64,000 bases of DNA from Rhizobium sp. L43 (GCF_002531725.1 NZ_NWSQ01000017.1:106567-170566), one strand, 5' to 3'. Shown: positions 28,683-37,917, counted from the first letter of the stretch. The notes: generated by a model from the letters alone, not told the origin. A program made the numbers and translations.

Positions 28683-29921
28683 TCAAGGTCCCTGGCGGCA
28701 AAAAAGAGAACGGAGCCCGAACAAAGTTAACGGCGGGCTCACAGGCCAAATGCGGGAAGCTGGAATCGGAAAAAGGGCTCGAAAGCCCCTTCTCATTTCG
28801 TATCGTTCAGTCCCTGACCAGTTCAAGCTTACGCCGGCGTGGTCCTCTGGCGCCGGAAAGCAGTGCAGCAACTGGGTCGTCGATCTCTCCGGCCGCAACG
28901 TTTTCAGCGTCCAAAAGCGTTTCGGCTTCGAACATCTCGGCCTCCTCGGTTTGGTCGTCGAGGTTGACATGATCGTCGTCTTCGATCCCGGCAAAGTCGA
29001 GCGTTGGCGCCGCGACGCCAACTGATCTTCTGGCAACGGCCATGCCAGCGACTTTTCCTTCGACGTGGCCCAGATAAGCGTCGGGATCACGATCGTCTCG
29101 AGCCATGTCTCAAGGATGTCGACCTTGGCCCAGTTCGTGCTGTCCCGAAGTCTCCACAGCAGCGCCTCGACCTGTTTCCAGCGGGACGCCGATGGCAAAC
29201 CGACCTTCATTGTCGACTTTCCGTCGCCCTGTGGTCCAACGCCGGTGCCCAGACTGCTCAGCAGTTCGTGGGCATGGTAGGCACGGACTTCAGCTTTCGG
29301 CGCGATACGGCTCTTCTTGATCCTCTTGCCAGTCCTCCGCGCTTCGGCCAGAGCACCGGACAGGATCTTCAAAAGCCCCAGGAGATTTCGCAGGAGAGCC
29401 GCCGGGCTTTCTCGCGTCCGCGTCTCGATTATGGCCTTCAGACCGTGGACACCACCAAGATCGACGCTCTCGCTCGGCACTTCGTGGCCAGCCAGGATTG
29501 CCTTCACATCGGCAACCTGGATCCGACCCTGATCTTCAGCGAAAGCGAACGCCGCTTCGATCTTTTCCGCCGGCGCCGAGATCAACTGAATCAGCACCGT
29601 CGGCCCGACTGCCAGTTCTACCGCCCGGTCCCGGTAGCCACCGAGGTTGCGGTAGACGCCGCGCCAGTTGCGCGCCGTACGCGCGGTGATGTTGCAGCGA
29701 GCTTCAACCCACTTCCCGAGCGTGCCGTCCGGGATATGAGCACTCACCTGCTCGAGCAGGGCGCCGAGCTGGAAAACGTGATCCGTTTCCTTGCGCCCGA
29801 GATCCGCGAGCGACTTCGCCTTGGCCTCGAGTTCCGCGGAGACCTCCGGGGAAATCTCGTAGGCAGCGTAGTCGAAGCCCTTGCGCGCTGACGACGCCAG
29901 CGCGTTCTTCCTATTCGTCAT
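28683..29921 (-). CDS. DUF3102-like hypothetical protein, probably frameshifted near its 3' end
   Basis: From ATG 29921 the first ~150 residues carry 'LGALLEQVSAHIPDGTLGKW' and 'CNITARTARNWRGVYRNLGG', like the DUF3102 region of phage- and plasmid-linked proteins, then 'RIQVADVKAIL', a helix-turn-helix-like stretch. After about residue 270 the frame becomes unlike protein (tail 'LRSLFCRQGP'), while an overlapping frame at 28807-29106 reads a natural acidic sequence ('FAGIEDDDHVNLDDQTEEAE') with a proper basic end. I infer a one-base shift near 29000-29110; the true protein would end at 28807. Function unknown. Confidence 0.55.
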   Translation of the reverse strand: MTNRKNALASSARKGFDYAAYEISPEVSAELEAKAKSLADLGRKETDHVFQLGALLEQVSAHIPDGTLGKWVEARCNITARTARNWRGVYRNLGGYRDRAVELAVGPTVLIQLISAPAEKIEAAFAFAEDQGRIQVADVKAILAGHEVPSESVDLGGVHGLKAIIETRTRESPAALLRNLLGLLKILSGALAEARRTGKRIKKSRIAPKAEVRAYHAHELLSSLGTGVGPQGDGKSTMKVGLPSASRWKQVEALLWRLRDSTNWAKVDILETWLETIVIPTLIWATSKEKSLAWPLPEDQLASRRQRSTLPGSKTTIMSTSTTKPRRPRCSKPKRFWTLKTLRPERSTTQLLHCFPAPEDHAGVSLNWSGTERYEMRRGFRALFPIPASRIWPVSPPLTLFGLRSLFCRQGP

Positions 29922-29954
29922 GTCAAACATCCCTGTTTTCACAGTACTCGCCAC

Positions 29955-30522
29955 AGCCGCACCATGCGACTGATGATCAAATTATAGCACAACAATTCAA
30001 ATTCATCAATTATTACAATAGGTTGCGTCATTTTTGATATCACAAAACGACAACCATTACTTTGGTATATACTCGTATTACTTCGAGCTCCGGGCGAATT
30101 TCGGCGGGAAAATGGCGGAAAATAAATCTTATACTTAGACAGCAACCATTGATAGCATTGACGACGCAATGGCCTTCCATTCAGAGCCAGGATCACTACC
30201 CAATCAGCAAGCCGCAAGCGCGCTGACGGTGCTCGCTCATCCACCGCATACGAAGCTGTCCCCTTCATCCGTCGCCATTGAGAGGCCGTTGGCAGCCAAG
30301 TCGCTATGCTTAAGAGCTTGTGAACGGCGACTACGTCAAAGCCGGTATTTTTTTCCAAGATCTATTAAAAACAAACAGAGTCTCAAAAAGGCACATCGCC
30401 ATGGTAAACATTTATTGCCAAAAAACATTTGATTACAGACACTTGCAATGGGAACGACAGTCGGTTATATGTCCCTTTGTTCGATACATGGCCCAAGCGC
30501 CACATAGGAAAGGAGACGCCAA
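29955..30522. other. AT-rich intergenic region
   Basis: It holds the divergent promoters of the genes at 29921 (minus) and about 30523 (plus). A minus-strand open frame (30358-29939) contains the protein-like piece 'LLSIATWLPTASQWRR', which I cannot assign and which may be a relic. Confidence 0.4.
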
Positions 30523-30738
30523 GTGACGACAGCTTTCAGCACCATCATGAGGACGATCTTCTCTTCCGGCGCGTCCCTTCGTGCTCGCATCTCGCTGAGC
30601 GCTTTTCCTGGCCGGACCTCCTCCAGCATGGCTGCCTCCGCCGCCCATCGTCGTCGAAGACGATGGCAATTGGCAACCATAGGAGGTCCCCATGTCGAAC
30701 ACGAACCCCACAACTCGTACGTCCGCATCCCCGCGTAG
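30523..30738 (+). CDS. Possible small leader ORF
   Basis: A 71-codon frame starting at GTG 30523 behind AAAGGAGACGCCAA, a strong ribosome site. It overlaps the start of the next gene by 47 bases. The protein is Ser/Arg-rich without motif. The strong site and the overlap suggest translational coupling, but a non-functional frame is equally possible. Confidence 0.3.
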   Translation: MTTAFSTIMRTIFSSGASLRARISLSAFPGRTSSSMAASAAHRRRRRWQLATIGGPHVEHEPHNSYVRIPA

Positions 30739-31186
30739 GACGACGGCCATTCCAAGAGGCCTCAGGAAACATGCTTCCTGGTGGCGCTCGGAAGTGCCGA
30801 AGCTGATCGAGCAGATCAATGCGGTGCTGGCGGATGCCGATGCACCGGCAGGTCCGCGCGCAGTTCTCATCGAACCGCGCTTTGTCAGTTTTCCGCTGCA
30901 GTCGGAGCTGACTGGTCAACTCGCCCGGTCGAAGTTTGGTGAAGTCCGCTATGGACTGCATCTGGCTCCTTCCGTCACGCTTGCCGATATCGGCGATGCC
31001 CTGCAGAGCGATGCCCTACGCTACTTGGTGGAAGCGCATCTTTGGCTGCAGGAGGTCGACGAGATCTCGCTTCGCGGTCCAAGCGGTATGCAGGATCCGG
31101 GGGTTAGCCGGTTGATCGAGCACCTCAATGCTGCTGCGGCTGCCTTCTCGGCCGCGGTCGAGCGAATTCGCCCGCGCGACGCCTGA
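30692..31186 (+). CDS. Hypothetical protein upstream of serine recombinases
   Basis: A 164-residue protein with a Thr/Ser/Arg-rich N terminus and a mostly helical rest ('WWRSEVPKLIEQINAVLADA', 'RLIEHLNAAAAAFSAAVERI'). AGGAGG lies seven bases before ATG 30692. It precedes the two recombinase genes on the same strand by 130 bases and may belong with them. I know no family. Confidence 0.6.
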   Translation: MSNTNPTTRTSASPRRTTAIPRGLRKHASWWRSEVPKLIEQINAVLADADAPAGPRAVLIEPRFVSFPLQSELTGQLARSKFGEVRYGLHLAPSVTLADIGDALQSDALRYLVEAHLWLQEVDEISLRGPSGMQDPGVSRLIEHLNAAAAAFSAAVERIRPRDA

Positions 31187-31319
31187 TAGCGGGCGGCTGC
31201 GGCGCAGCGGCAATTATTTCCATCAAGCAACTGCCGCTGACGCCGGGCTCTCAAGGGAGTTGCGGGCTGCTACAAGTCCGCCTCCCGACTTCCAATCATT
31301 GTAGAACGGGATTGAAGAC

Positions 31320-32135
31320 ATGACGAAGAAGGTAGCTTTTTACGCTCGGGCTGCGAGCAAGACGGGTGAAGGATCGATCGAAGCGCAGATCGAACGCGGC
31401 AAGGCATTTGTCGCCGACCGTGGCTGGGCGCTGGTGGGGTTCTTTACGGACGTCGAGAACAATGAGACGCTTTTCAAAGCCAGGCCGGGCATCAAGTCGC
31501 TCTGCACCGATATCGAACGCGAACAGATCGATATCGTTCTGTGCGACGCGCCCCTCAACGTGTCGGCCAACCACATCCACGTCGCGCGGTTTCTCGAGGA
31601 ACTTGGCTCCGGAGGGATCGAACTGTGGTCGGCAGCAATGGCCGAACGGGTGACGCTACGCAATCTGCCCTATGTCGACAGCGGCGATCACGGCAAGCAC
31701 GCCAACGCGCCCTCCTCGAAGAATGATCACGGAATCCGACCGGCAGGCTTTGGATATAAGCTGTCGTCGGCCATTGATGTCACAGGTCGGCGGATTTTCG
31801 GATATCGAGTTATCCACCCGGACGAGGCCGAAGCTGTCCGCCGCATTTTCCGGATGTATGCGGCTGGCCGCGCGCCCCGCGACATCGCGTCGGCCCTCAA
31901 TGCCGACGGCGTCAAGGGGCCGGGCGGCAAACCGTGGCGGGAGGAGGCTATCTACGGAAACCGGGCGCGCGGGACCGGCATCCTCAATAACATCCTCTAC
32001 GTCGGCATGCGGCAGAATGCAGCTAAAGAATTCGACGGGTACGTGCCCGCGCTGCGCATTGTCAGCGACGAGCTCTGGCAACGCGTTCGACAGCAACAGG
32101 CCAATGTCAGGAGGCGGTTTTCCCAGTCCCGGTAA
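31320..32135 (+). CDS. Serine recombinase paralogue lacking the catalytic residues
   Basis: A 271-residue relative of the recombinase encoded next. It shares 'SIEAQIERGKAFVADRGW' with it (there 'SIETQIELGEAFVKDRGW'), the segment 'RGTGILNN' and 'RIVSDELWQRV'. Where the active protein has 'YARYSTDRQ', this one has 'YARAASKTG', so the nucleophile Ser aligns with Ala, although an adjacent Ser exists. The active-site Arg motif 'VDRLSRD' is replaced by 'APLNVSA', and 'SGTSYMLRPG' by 'NETLFKARPG'. It ends after the recombinase domain and lacks the zinc ribbon and coiled coil. Probably unable to cut DNA; it may bind att sites or modulate the active enzyme. Confidence 0.78.
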   Translation: MTKKVAFYARAASKTGEGSIEAQIERGKAFVADRGWALVGFFTDVENNETLFKARPGIKSLCTDIEREQIDIVLCDAPLNVSANHIHVARFLEELGSGGIELWSAAMAERVTLRNLPYVDSGDHGKHANAPSSKNDHGIRPAGFGYKLSSAIDVTGRRIFGYRVIHPDEAEAVRRIFRMYAAGRAPRDIASALNADGVKGPGGKPWREEAIYGNRARGTGILNNILYVGMRQNAAKEFDGYVPALRIVSDELWQRVRQQQANVRRRFSQSR

Positions 32136-32223
32136 GGGGCGCGAACGCTGAAGCGTCAGTAGTTCTAGGGAGGCCACCTACCTCGGCCTCCCTTCCAAAG
32201 AATAGACCCGTATGGAGTTGGAG

Positions 32224-34074
32224 ATGAAGAAGGTACTGTTTTACGCCCGCTATTCGACGGACCGGCAGCACGAGGTCTCGATCGAAACGCAGATCGAGCT
32301 CGGCGAAGCCTTCGTCAAGGATCGTGGTTGGAAGCTGGTTGCGACTTATTCCGATGCCGCAATCAGCGGAACGAGCTACATGCTTCGTCCTGGCATCCAG
32401 AACCTCATGGCGCATGTCCGGCGCGAACAGATCGACATCGTCCTCTGCGTGACTGTCGACCGACTGTCACGAGATCTCGAGCATGCGTTCAAGATGCTGA
32501 AGGAGTGGCAGTATCGCGACATCGACCTGTGGACCGTCCATGGCGCACAGGCAGTCACCAACCTCGAGATGGCGTTGCGAACGGCCCTCAGCCAGGAATT
32601 GGTCGAGCAGATCCGCTATCGAACGCGCGAAGGCATGAAGATGGCCGTAAGGAAGGGCAAGGCGTCGACCTGCCTCGCCTACGGCTACAAACTGTCTCAG
32701 CAGCGCGATTTGATGGGTGATCGCATCAGGGGTTTGCGGGAGATCGATCCCGAGAAGGCCGACCTCGTCCGTCGCATCTACCAACTCTATGCTGACGGCA
32801 CGTCGCCGCGCGACGTCGCACAGCTCCTCAACAATGATGGTGTCCCCGGCCCGCGTGGCCGGAAGTGGCGCGATACCGCAATCCGCGGCCATGTCGGCCG
32901 TGGCACCGGCATCCTCAACAACGAGAGCTATATCGGCCGGATGGTCTGGAACAGGCGCCAGTATCGCAAGAACCCGGAGACGGAACGACGGACCGCCCGC
33001 GCCAACGATGCTGCTGAATGGGTGCTCAAGGAAGTCCCGGAGATGCGCATCGTCTCCGACGAACTGTGGCAGCGCGTCAAGGACCGGCAGAAGGAGATCG
33101 GCGACTTGTTCGACTTCGGGCAAAGCAAGCGACTCAATGCGACGCACCGGCCGGAATACCTCCTGAGCGGCATGCTGGAATGCGCCGAATGCGGTGGCCC
33201 CTATGCGATCTCCGGAAAGGACCGCTATAGCTGCACCAATCGCAAGAAGCGTCTACCGATCGACGAGCTCCACGGCGCCTGCTGCGGCAACAGCAAGACA
33301 ATCACCCGCCACGAACTGGAAGAACGCGTCCTCAACTGCATCCCGGCCGCCTTCTACTCACTCAACATTTTCGACCGGATCTCGGAGAAGATGGTCGCGC
33401 ATGAGGTGAGCAAGTTGAAGAGTGCGCCGTCCCTCCAGGACCAGTTGATCACCGAGCTTGCGACGATCAAGTCCAAGCAGGCAAGCCTGATGCAGCAGAT
33501 TCAGGACCGGCATACAGAAGGCCGGCCGCGTCTCGCTATCCTCGACGACCAGCTCGACGAACTGGAAATCACCCGTGAGAAGCTGGTCAAGGAACTCGCC
33601 GCCACGGCTGAAGAGCCGGCGGAAGATTTTCAGGAGAAAATTGCGAAGCTGAGGGCGCAGTTCAATCCGGCCAATACCGAGATCGCCATCCGCAAGCTGA
33701 TCTTTCTGGCGCGCAACAATGCCGACGAGCAAGCCAAGCGCCGCCTGATGCCGATCGTTCGCGATCTGATCCAGACGGTCGTTATTGGCAAGACACCGGG
33801 CCATCAGCCGGCGTCCCTGCAGGTCCATGGTGATATCGCCAATATCATGGCTTCGATGGATGTAATCGACATGATGCAGCAGCAGTTTGTCGCTTCGGCC
33901 CAGAACGATCTGATGACCCGCATTGCTGCTGGCGAGATCGATACGGAGGCAAAAAAGGAAAAGCTCCTCGAGGCTTATGCCGAGGAGCTTGTGAGGAAGT
34001 ATCCCGAATGGGAGAATTTACAAGTTTCGGTGGTTGCGGGGGCAGGATTTGAACCTGCGGCCTTCAGGTTATGA
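32224..34074 (+). CDS. Large serine recombinase (site-specific integrase)
   Basis: A 616-residue recombinase. Residues 1-140 form the resolvase catalytic domain: 'FYARYSTDRQ' holds the nucleophile Ser, 'VTVDRLSRD' the conserved Arg pair. Then come a recombinase domain ('DPEKADLVRRIYQLYADGTS', 'ILNNESYIGRMVWNRRQY'), a zinc ribbon ('CAECGGPY' and 'YSCTNRKK') and a long coiled coil (about 390-460). Such enzymes integrate and excise mobile islands. ATG 32224 follows GGAGTTGGAG; ATG 32212 lies upstream of that site. The last ~14 codons ('GAGFEPAAFRL') are read antisense through a tRNA-fMet fragment, so the native C terminus was probably replaced when DNA was joined here. Confidence 0.9.
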   Translation: MKKVLFYARYSTDRQHEVSIETQIELGEAFVKDRGWKLVATYSDAAISGTSYMLRPGIQNLMAHVRREQIDIVLCVTVDRLSRDLEHAFKMLKEWQYRDIDLWTVHGAQAVTNLEMALRTALSQELVEQIRYRTREGMKMAVRKGKASTCLAYGYKLSQQRDLMGDRIRGLREIDPEKADLVRRIYQLYADGTSPRDVAQLLNNDGVPGPRGRKWRDTAIRGHVGRGTGILNNESYIGRMVWNRRQYRKNPETERRTARANDAAEWVLKEVPEMRIVSDELWQRVKDRQKEIGDLFDFGQSKRLNATHRPEYLLSGMLECAECGGPYAISGKDRYSCTNRKKRLPIDELHGACCGNSKTITRHELEERVLNCIPAAFYSLNIFDRISEKMVAHEVSKLKSAPSLQDQLITELATIKSKQASLMQQIQDRHTEGRPRLAILDDQLDELEITREKLVKELAATAEEPAEDFQEKIAKLRAQFNPANTEIAIRKLIFLARNNADEQAKRRLMPIVRDLIQTVVIGKTPGHQPASLQVHGDIANIMASMDVIDMMQQQFVASAQNDLMTRIAAGEIDTEAKKEKLLEAYAEELVRKYPEWENLQVSVVAGAGFEPAAFRL

Positions 34075-34079
34075 GGTTC
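34031..34079 (-). other. tRNA-fMet 3' fragment, probable attachment site
   Basis: Read on the minus strand, the sequence starts in the anticodon loop (CTCATAACCTGAAGG), continues through the T arm (GCAGGTTCAAATCCTGC) and the acceptor strand (CCCCGCAACCA), ending with encoded CCA. This is the 3' half of an alphaproteobacterial initiator tRNA. The 5' half is absent: beyond 34079 the DNA no longer matches. Such 3' fragments arise when an island integrates into a tRNA gene. The geometry (island on the side of the missing 5' half) places the island to the right, with the intact tRNA expected beyond the window. A tyrosine integrase begins 180 bases away. Confidence 0.85.
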
Positions 34080-34257
34080 CAGACCAGCCAAAGTCATATC
34101 CCGTCACATCGTGCCAGTATGCGCCAGTTATCAACATAACATATTGTAATCATTTACATTTACCTGCACCGCTGTTTCCCTTTGTTTCGACGGGCATACC
34201 ACCTCCAGACCGAGCTGTTGCCCGGTTTGTTGCCCGAGAAACAGAAGGAAACGGAAG

Positions 34258-35577
34258 ATGAGACGAACACACCTCAACGACAAGATAATAGCCAATCTCC
34301 CGTTCGCAGTGTCGGCGGACCATCGCTACGAGATCCCCGACTCGTCGATCGAGAACCTCGCCATCCGCGTCGGATCGAAGAGCAAGACGTTCACCCTGAC
34401 GGCCCGCTTCGGAGGGTCGCCGAACCCTTCGCGACGGCCGCTCGGAAAGTTCCCGAAAATGTCCACGGCGACGGCGCGTACGATTGCAGACAACTGGAAC
34501 GACAAGATCAAGAAGGGCCAGGATCCAGCCGCGGAAGAAGCGCGAAGGCGTGAAAGGGAGGCTCGGAAGAACGACGAAAAGCTTCTCCGCCTGCGAAGCA
34601 CATTCGCCTCCGTCATGGAGGACTATATCGTCTACCTTCCCACGCGAGAACGGAATAGGGCGACAGGGAAGCTGGTCGGCAACATCCAACGGGAATTCCT
34701 GAACCCCGATAGAAATCCCTGGATGAACAAACCAATTTCGCAGGTCACGGACAGCGATGTGAGTTCGCGCATCGCAGCCATCGCGGACAGAGGGGCGAAA
34801 GGCCAGGCGCGGGAGTGCCTCAAGCACCTTCGAACCTTTTTCCGCTGGGCGATGCTGCCGCACCGCCGGGACGCCATCGGGCTCGCCCGGAACCCGATTG
34901 CCGATCTCACTCCCTCCCTGATGAAGCTTCCAAAGAACACAAGGTCGCGACATTTCGGCTATCTCGAAATACAGGCCTACATCGCGACGGCAGCGAGCTT
35001 TGAATATCCCTATGGCCCCTTTGCTCGCGCTCTGATCGAAATGGGCCAACGGCGAGAGGAAACCGCGCGGATGAGGTGGTCGCACCTCGACCTCGAGCGC
35101 AAGGTCTGGACAATCCCGGGGGGGACTTCGAAGCCCGAGACTGACCATGTCGTGTATCTGTCAGACTGCATGGTCGGAATGCTGAAGTCTTTGAAACGGG
35201 CTCAGGTCGTCGGACACGGCGACTACGTCTTCAGTTCGTCGCACGGCCAGCGCCCCATCGCCAAGCCGAGCTGGTTCAAGGGGGAGTTCGAGAAAAAGTT
35301 CGCCGAGGAGCTCGAGAGAATCGCGCCCGGCGCCTCCCTCCGCCATTGGACATGGCATGATGTCCGCCGGACCGTCCGGACCCAGCTCGAGCCGATCGTC
35401 GGCAGAAGCGAGGTGGCGGAAGCGGCGATTGGACACGGCAAGACGGGGATCGAAAGGGTCTACAACCTCTATACTTATGCCCGGGAACTGAGGACCGCGT
35501 TCAATGCATGGTCTGAAAAGTTGCGGAAGATGAGCGAGGGCACGCTCACTCTCGACGACTGGGAGGATTGGAAATGA
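34258..35577 (+). CDS. Tyrosine-type integrase of the island
   Basis: A 439-residue phage-type integrase. After an N-terminal arm-binding part (1-110) and a SAM-like core-binding domain (about 115-225), the catalytic domain shows 'MGQRREETARMRW' (first Arg), 'WTWHDVRRTVRTQL' (His-x-x-Arg), 'AIGHGKTG' (second His) and 'RVYNLYTYARE' with the nucleophile Tyr. All catalytic residues are present. AAGGAAACGGAAG precedes the ATG. It lies 180 bases from the tRNA-fMet fragment and overlaps the next gene by four bases. It is probably the enzyme that inserted this island. Confidence 0.92.
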   Translation: MRRTHLNDKIIANLPFAVSADHRYEIPDSSIENLAIRVGSKSKTFTLTARFGGSPNPSRRPLGKFPKMSTATARTIADNWNDKIKKGQDPAAEEARRREREARKNDEKLLRLRSTFASVMEDYIVYLPTRERNRATGKLVGNIQREFLNPDRNPWMNKPISQVTDSDVSSRIAAIADRGAKGQARECLKHLRTFFRWAMLPHRRDAIGLARNPIADLTPSLMKLPKNTRSRHFGYLEIQAYIATAASFEYPYGPFARALIEMGQRREETARMRWSHLDLERKVWTIPGGTSKPETDHVVYLSDCMVGMLKSLKRAQVVGHGDYVFSSSHGQRPIAKPSWFKGEFEKKFAEELERIAPGASLRHWTWHDVRRTVRTQLEPIVGRSEVAEAAIGHGKTGIERVYNLYTYARELRTAFNAWSEKLRKMSEGTLTLDDWEDWK

Positions 35578-36527
35578 TCCAGGATCCCGCCGATTCCGAA
35601 TTGCGCGTCATTTCCCGGGAAGAGCTTTATCAGCTCGTGTGGAGCACGCCGGTAATGCGGGCGGCCGCACGGCTCAAGGTGTCGAACAGCTACATGGCCA
35701 GGATCTGCACGGCGCTCGACGTGCCCCGACCGCCACGTGGCTGGTGGACGAGGACGAGGGCCGGCCAGACACTGGCCAGGCCGCCCCTGCCTCCGCCCAG
35801 GCCGGGACGGCCGCTGTCTTGGTCGAAGGACGCGTGGGGCGGCAGCCTGAAGACGTACTATGACCGCCGCAGGGTTTGGCACGCGCCCGCGGGCGACCTC
35901 CACCCACTCGTCGTCCTCGCAATCGAGATCTTCCGCACTGCGGAAACGGAACCGACCGCGTCCCTCCTCGTCACTCGCGCGAACAACGCGATCGACGTCG
36001 CGGCGACTGTGGAAAAGCTCCGACCCGCTCTCGCATGGGCGAACACCTTGTTCCTCGCCCTCGAAGCGCGGGGGCATTCAATCATCGTGGCTGCAAGGCG
36101 CCGTTTCATCCGCCCTCGGATCGAAATCTGGGACGAACCTCCCGTTCACTGCAGTGAAAAGGCGGCTCCCGATCTCGCCCCCCGATGGCCGACTGTCGCA
36201 ACGCTCCACGGCATGCCCGCGGGCCTTGCAATCATCGAGACCTGCCGGGAGACCCAAATGCGGTATCTCGGCGGCGGGAAGTTCGAACCCGTGCCGCCCA
36301 GATCACGGAAAGGCGTTCGCCCGGTTGTCGGCATCACCTGGAACGAGTGGCGACCTCAACCCAGCGGCAAGTTGAAGCTGGTCGCCTACTCCCCCATCCA
36401 CCCGCCGCAATGGAGGCGGGAGTGGTGGACACCCAAGCTCCACGGAAACCCGCGGGAAGTCGAACTGATCATCGACGAGCTTGAAGAAATCGCTGCCGCG
36501 CAATCGGCCGCGGCTGCAACTCCCTAG
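35574..36527 (+). CDS. Hypothetical protein with N-terminal HTH-like region, integrase-linked
   Basis: A 317-residue protein between two integrase genes. The N terminus reads 'VISREELYQLVWSTPVMRAA' then 'ARLKVSNSYMARICTALDVP' and 'RPPRGWW', a helix-turn-helix-like pattern seen in a family of mobile-element hypothetical proteins. The rest is basic and Trp-rich ('WNEWRPQPSGKLKL') with no known domain. ATG 35574 overlaps the integrase stop (ATGA) and is preceded by GGGAGGATTGGAA. The tight coupling to the integrase suggests a role in integration, excision or island control. Confidence 0.7.
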   Translation: MIQDPADSELRVISREELYQLVWSTPVMRAAARLKVSNSYMARICTALDVPRPPRGWWTRTRAGQTLARPPLPPPRPGRPLSWSKDAWGGSLKTYYDRRRVWHAPAGDLHPLVVLAIEIFRTAETEPTASLLVTRANNAIDVAATVEKLRPALAWANTLFLALEARGHSIIVAARRRFIRPRIEIWDEPPVHCSEKAAPDLAPRWPTVATLHGMPAGLAIIETCRETQMRYLGGGKFEPVPPRSRKGVRPVVGITWNEWRPQPSGKLKLVAYSPIHPPQWRREWWTPKLHGNPREVELIIDELEEIAAAQSAAAATP

Positions 36528-36645
36528 CCTGCCGAGACACGCCAGGGACATCGCATCCGCCTGCCAGGCGGCAGCGGGCGCATGGAATTTCGTACACAAG
36601 CAAGATTTTCAAACGCACACCATCCAACCTCGAAAGGATAGTAGC

Positions 36646-37917
36646 ATGCAGAAGATCCATCTCACGGACGATATTGTCCGCAGCCTGCCGTTCACGGCTC
36701 TCGGCCGCCGGGTGCACTTCGCCGACTCGACTGTCGAGAACATGCGTCTCGTCGTGGCCGCCGACCGGAAGGTCTTCTACTTCGTCCCCGACCAGCCCGG
36801 CATTTCCGGAATCCTGAGAATTGGCGGACATCCAGAGACCGCCACGGAAACGGCGCGCGAGATAGCCGCACGGTTGAAAAGAGCCGTAAATCTCAGCAGC
36901 ATCGTGACGAAGCCGCCCGAGCAGCTTGACGCACACTCCCTGCCATTCGCCGCCGTGGTCGAGCTCCAAGCGCAGCAACTGCACCTCCGGCGCCACAATC
37001 GCAGTGCGGACAAGGACGCCAAGTTCCTGAAACGGTATCTCATCGACCCCTCGGTCAACCCGTGGGCGCTCAAGCCGATCGGAATGGTGGCCGCCACGGA
37101 CGTCCTCGACCTGATATACTCCATGCGGGACCGGCCCGCACTGGCCCGGACCTGCCTGTCCAAGGTCAAGGCCCTGTTCAACTGGGCAATGCATCCCTCA
37201 AGGCGAGTCGAGTTCGGGCTACCGGCGAACCCCGTCTCCGATATCACGCCCAGGATGCTCGACTTGCGCCCCCGGTGGCGAGACCGTCACTTCTCTGAAC
37301 TCGAGATGAGGGCCTACCTTGCGGCGGCGGACCGGCTTGAGAAGCCTTCCCAGCGGGTATTCTGCAAAGCTCTCACGCTGACCGGACAGCGCCCCCTGGA
37401 TCTAGGCATGATGAAGTGGTCGGAACTCAACCTGGACAAGGGGATCTGGATGAAACCGCGAGACCGGGACTTCCTATACTCGAATACGCCCGAGATCACG
37501 CCGCTGTCCGAACGCACGGTCTCGCTGCTACTGAGCCTTCGCTGCGGCACTTCGTCATCCGTCGACGAATATGTCTTCGGCTCGGACTTCGGAAGTCGGG
37601 GAAAGCTGGCCAGGCTGAGAGGGATGGTCGATCGCCGGATGAGCGATTATCTGCAAGGGGCCGCACCGACAAGGCCAAGGGGGGAGCCATGGCGGTGGCA
37701 CGACGTTCGCCGCTCGGTCATCGAAATCCTCATGGAGGCGGGCGCCCCGGTGGAAATCGCTCGCCGCGCCATCGGAAGCGCCCCGGATCCGATGACTTCA
37801 ACGACTGCCCTCCGTTCGATCAGAGAGGCGCTCGAAAGACTGGCGCTTGCACTGAACGAGATCCGGCAGGACGGCGAGAGGGACGATGAGGACGGTCCCG
37901 GCCACTCGCCCGGGTAA
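36646..37917 (+). CDS. Second tyrosine integrase, lacking catalytic Tyr and second His
   Basis: A 423-residue relative of the integrase at 34258 with the same domain order. The first Arg ('LTGQRPLDLGMMKW') and His-x-x-Arg ('WRWHDVRRSVIEIL') are kept, but the block where the first enzyme has 'AIGHGKTG' reads 'AIGSAPDPM', and no Tyr stands where the nucleophile should be ('TSTTALRSIREALERLA'). It probably cannot cleave DNA. ATG 36646 has AAAGGATAG upstream; the in-frame extension to 36481 overlaps the previous gene and looks non-coding. It may act as a structural or regulatory partner in synapsis, or be degenerating. Confidence 0.8.
   Translation: MQKIHLTDDIVRSLPFTALGRRVHFADSTVENMRLVVAADRKVFYFVPDQPGISGILRIGGHPETATETAREIAARLKRAVNLSSIVTKPPEQLDAHSLPFAAVVELQAQQLHLRRHNRSADKDAKFLKRYLIDPSVNPWALKPIGMVAATDVLDLIYSMRDRPALARTCLSKVKALFNWAMHPSRRVEFGLPANPVSDITPRMLDLRPRWRDRHFSELEMRAYLAAADRLEKPSQRVFCKALTLTGQRPLDLGMMKWSELNLDKGIWMKPRDRDFLYSNTPEITPLSERTVSLLLSLRCGTSSSVDEYVFGSDFGSRGKLARLRGMVDRRMSDYLQGAAPTRPRGEPWRWHDVRRSVIEILMEAGAPVEIARRAIGSAPDPMTSTTALRSIREALERLALALNEIRQDGERDDEDGPGHSPG

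Noticed and set aside
34031..34079. Complete tRNA-fMet gene
   Set aside because: Only the 3' half matches; no 5' half, D arm or 5' acceptor strand is present, so it cannot be a working tRNA.
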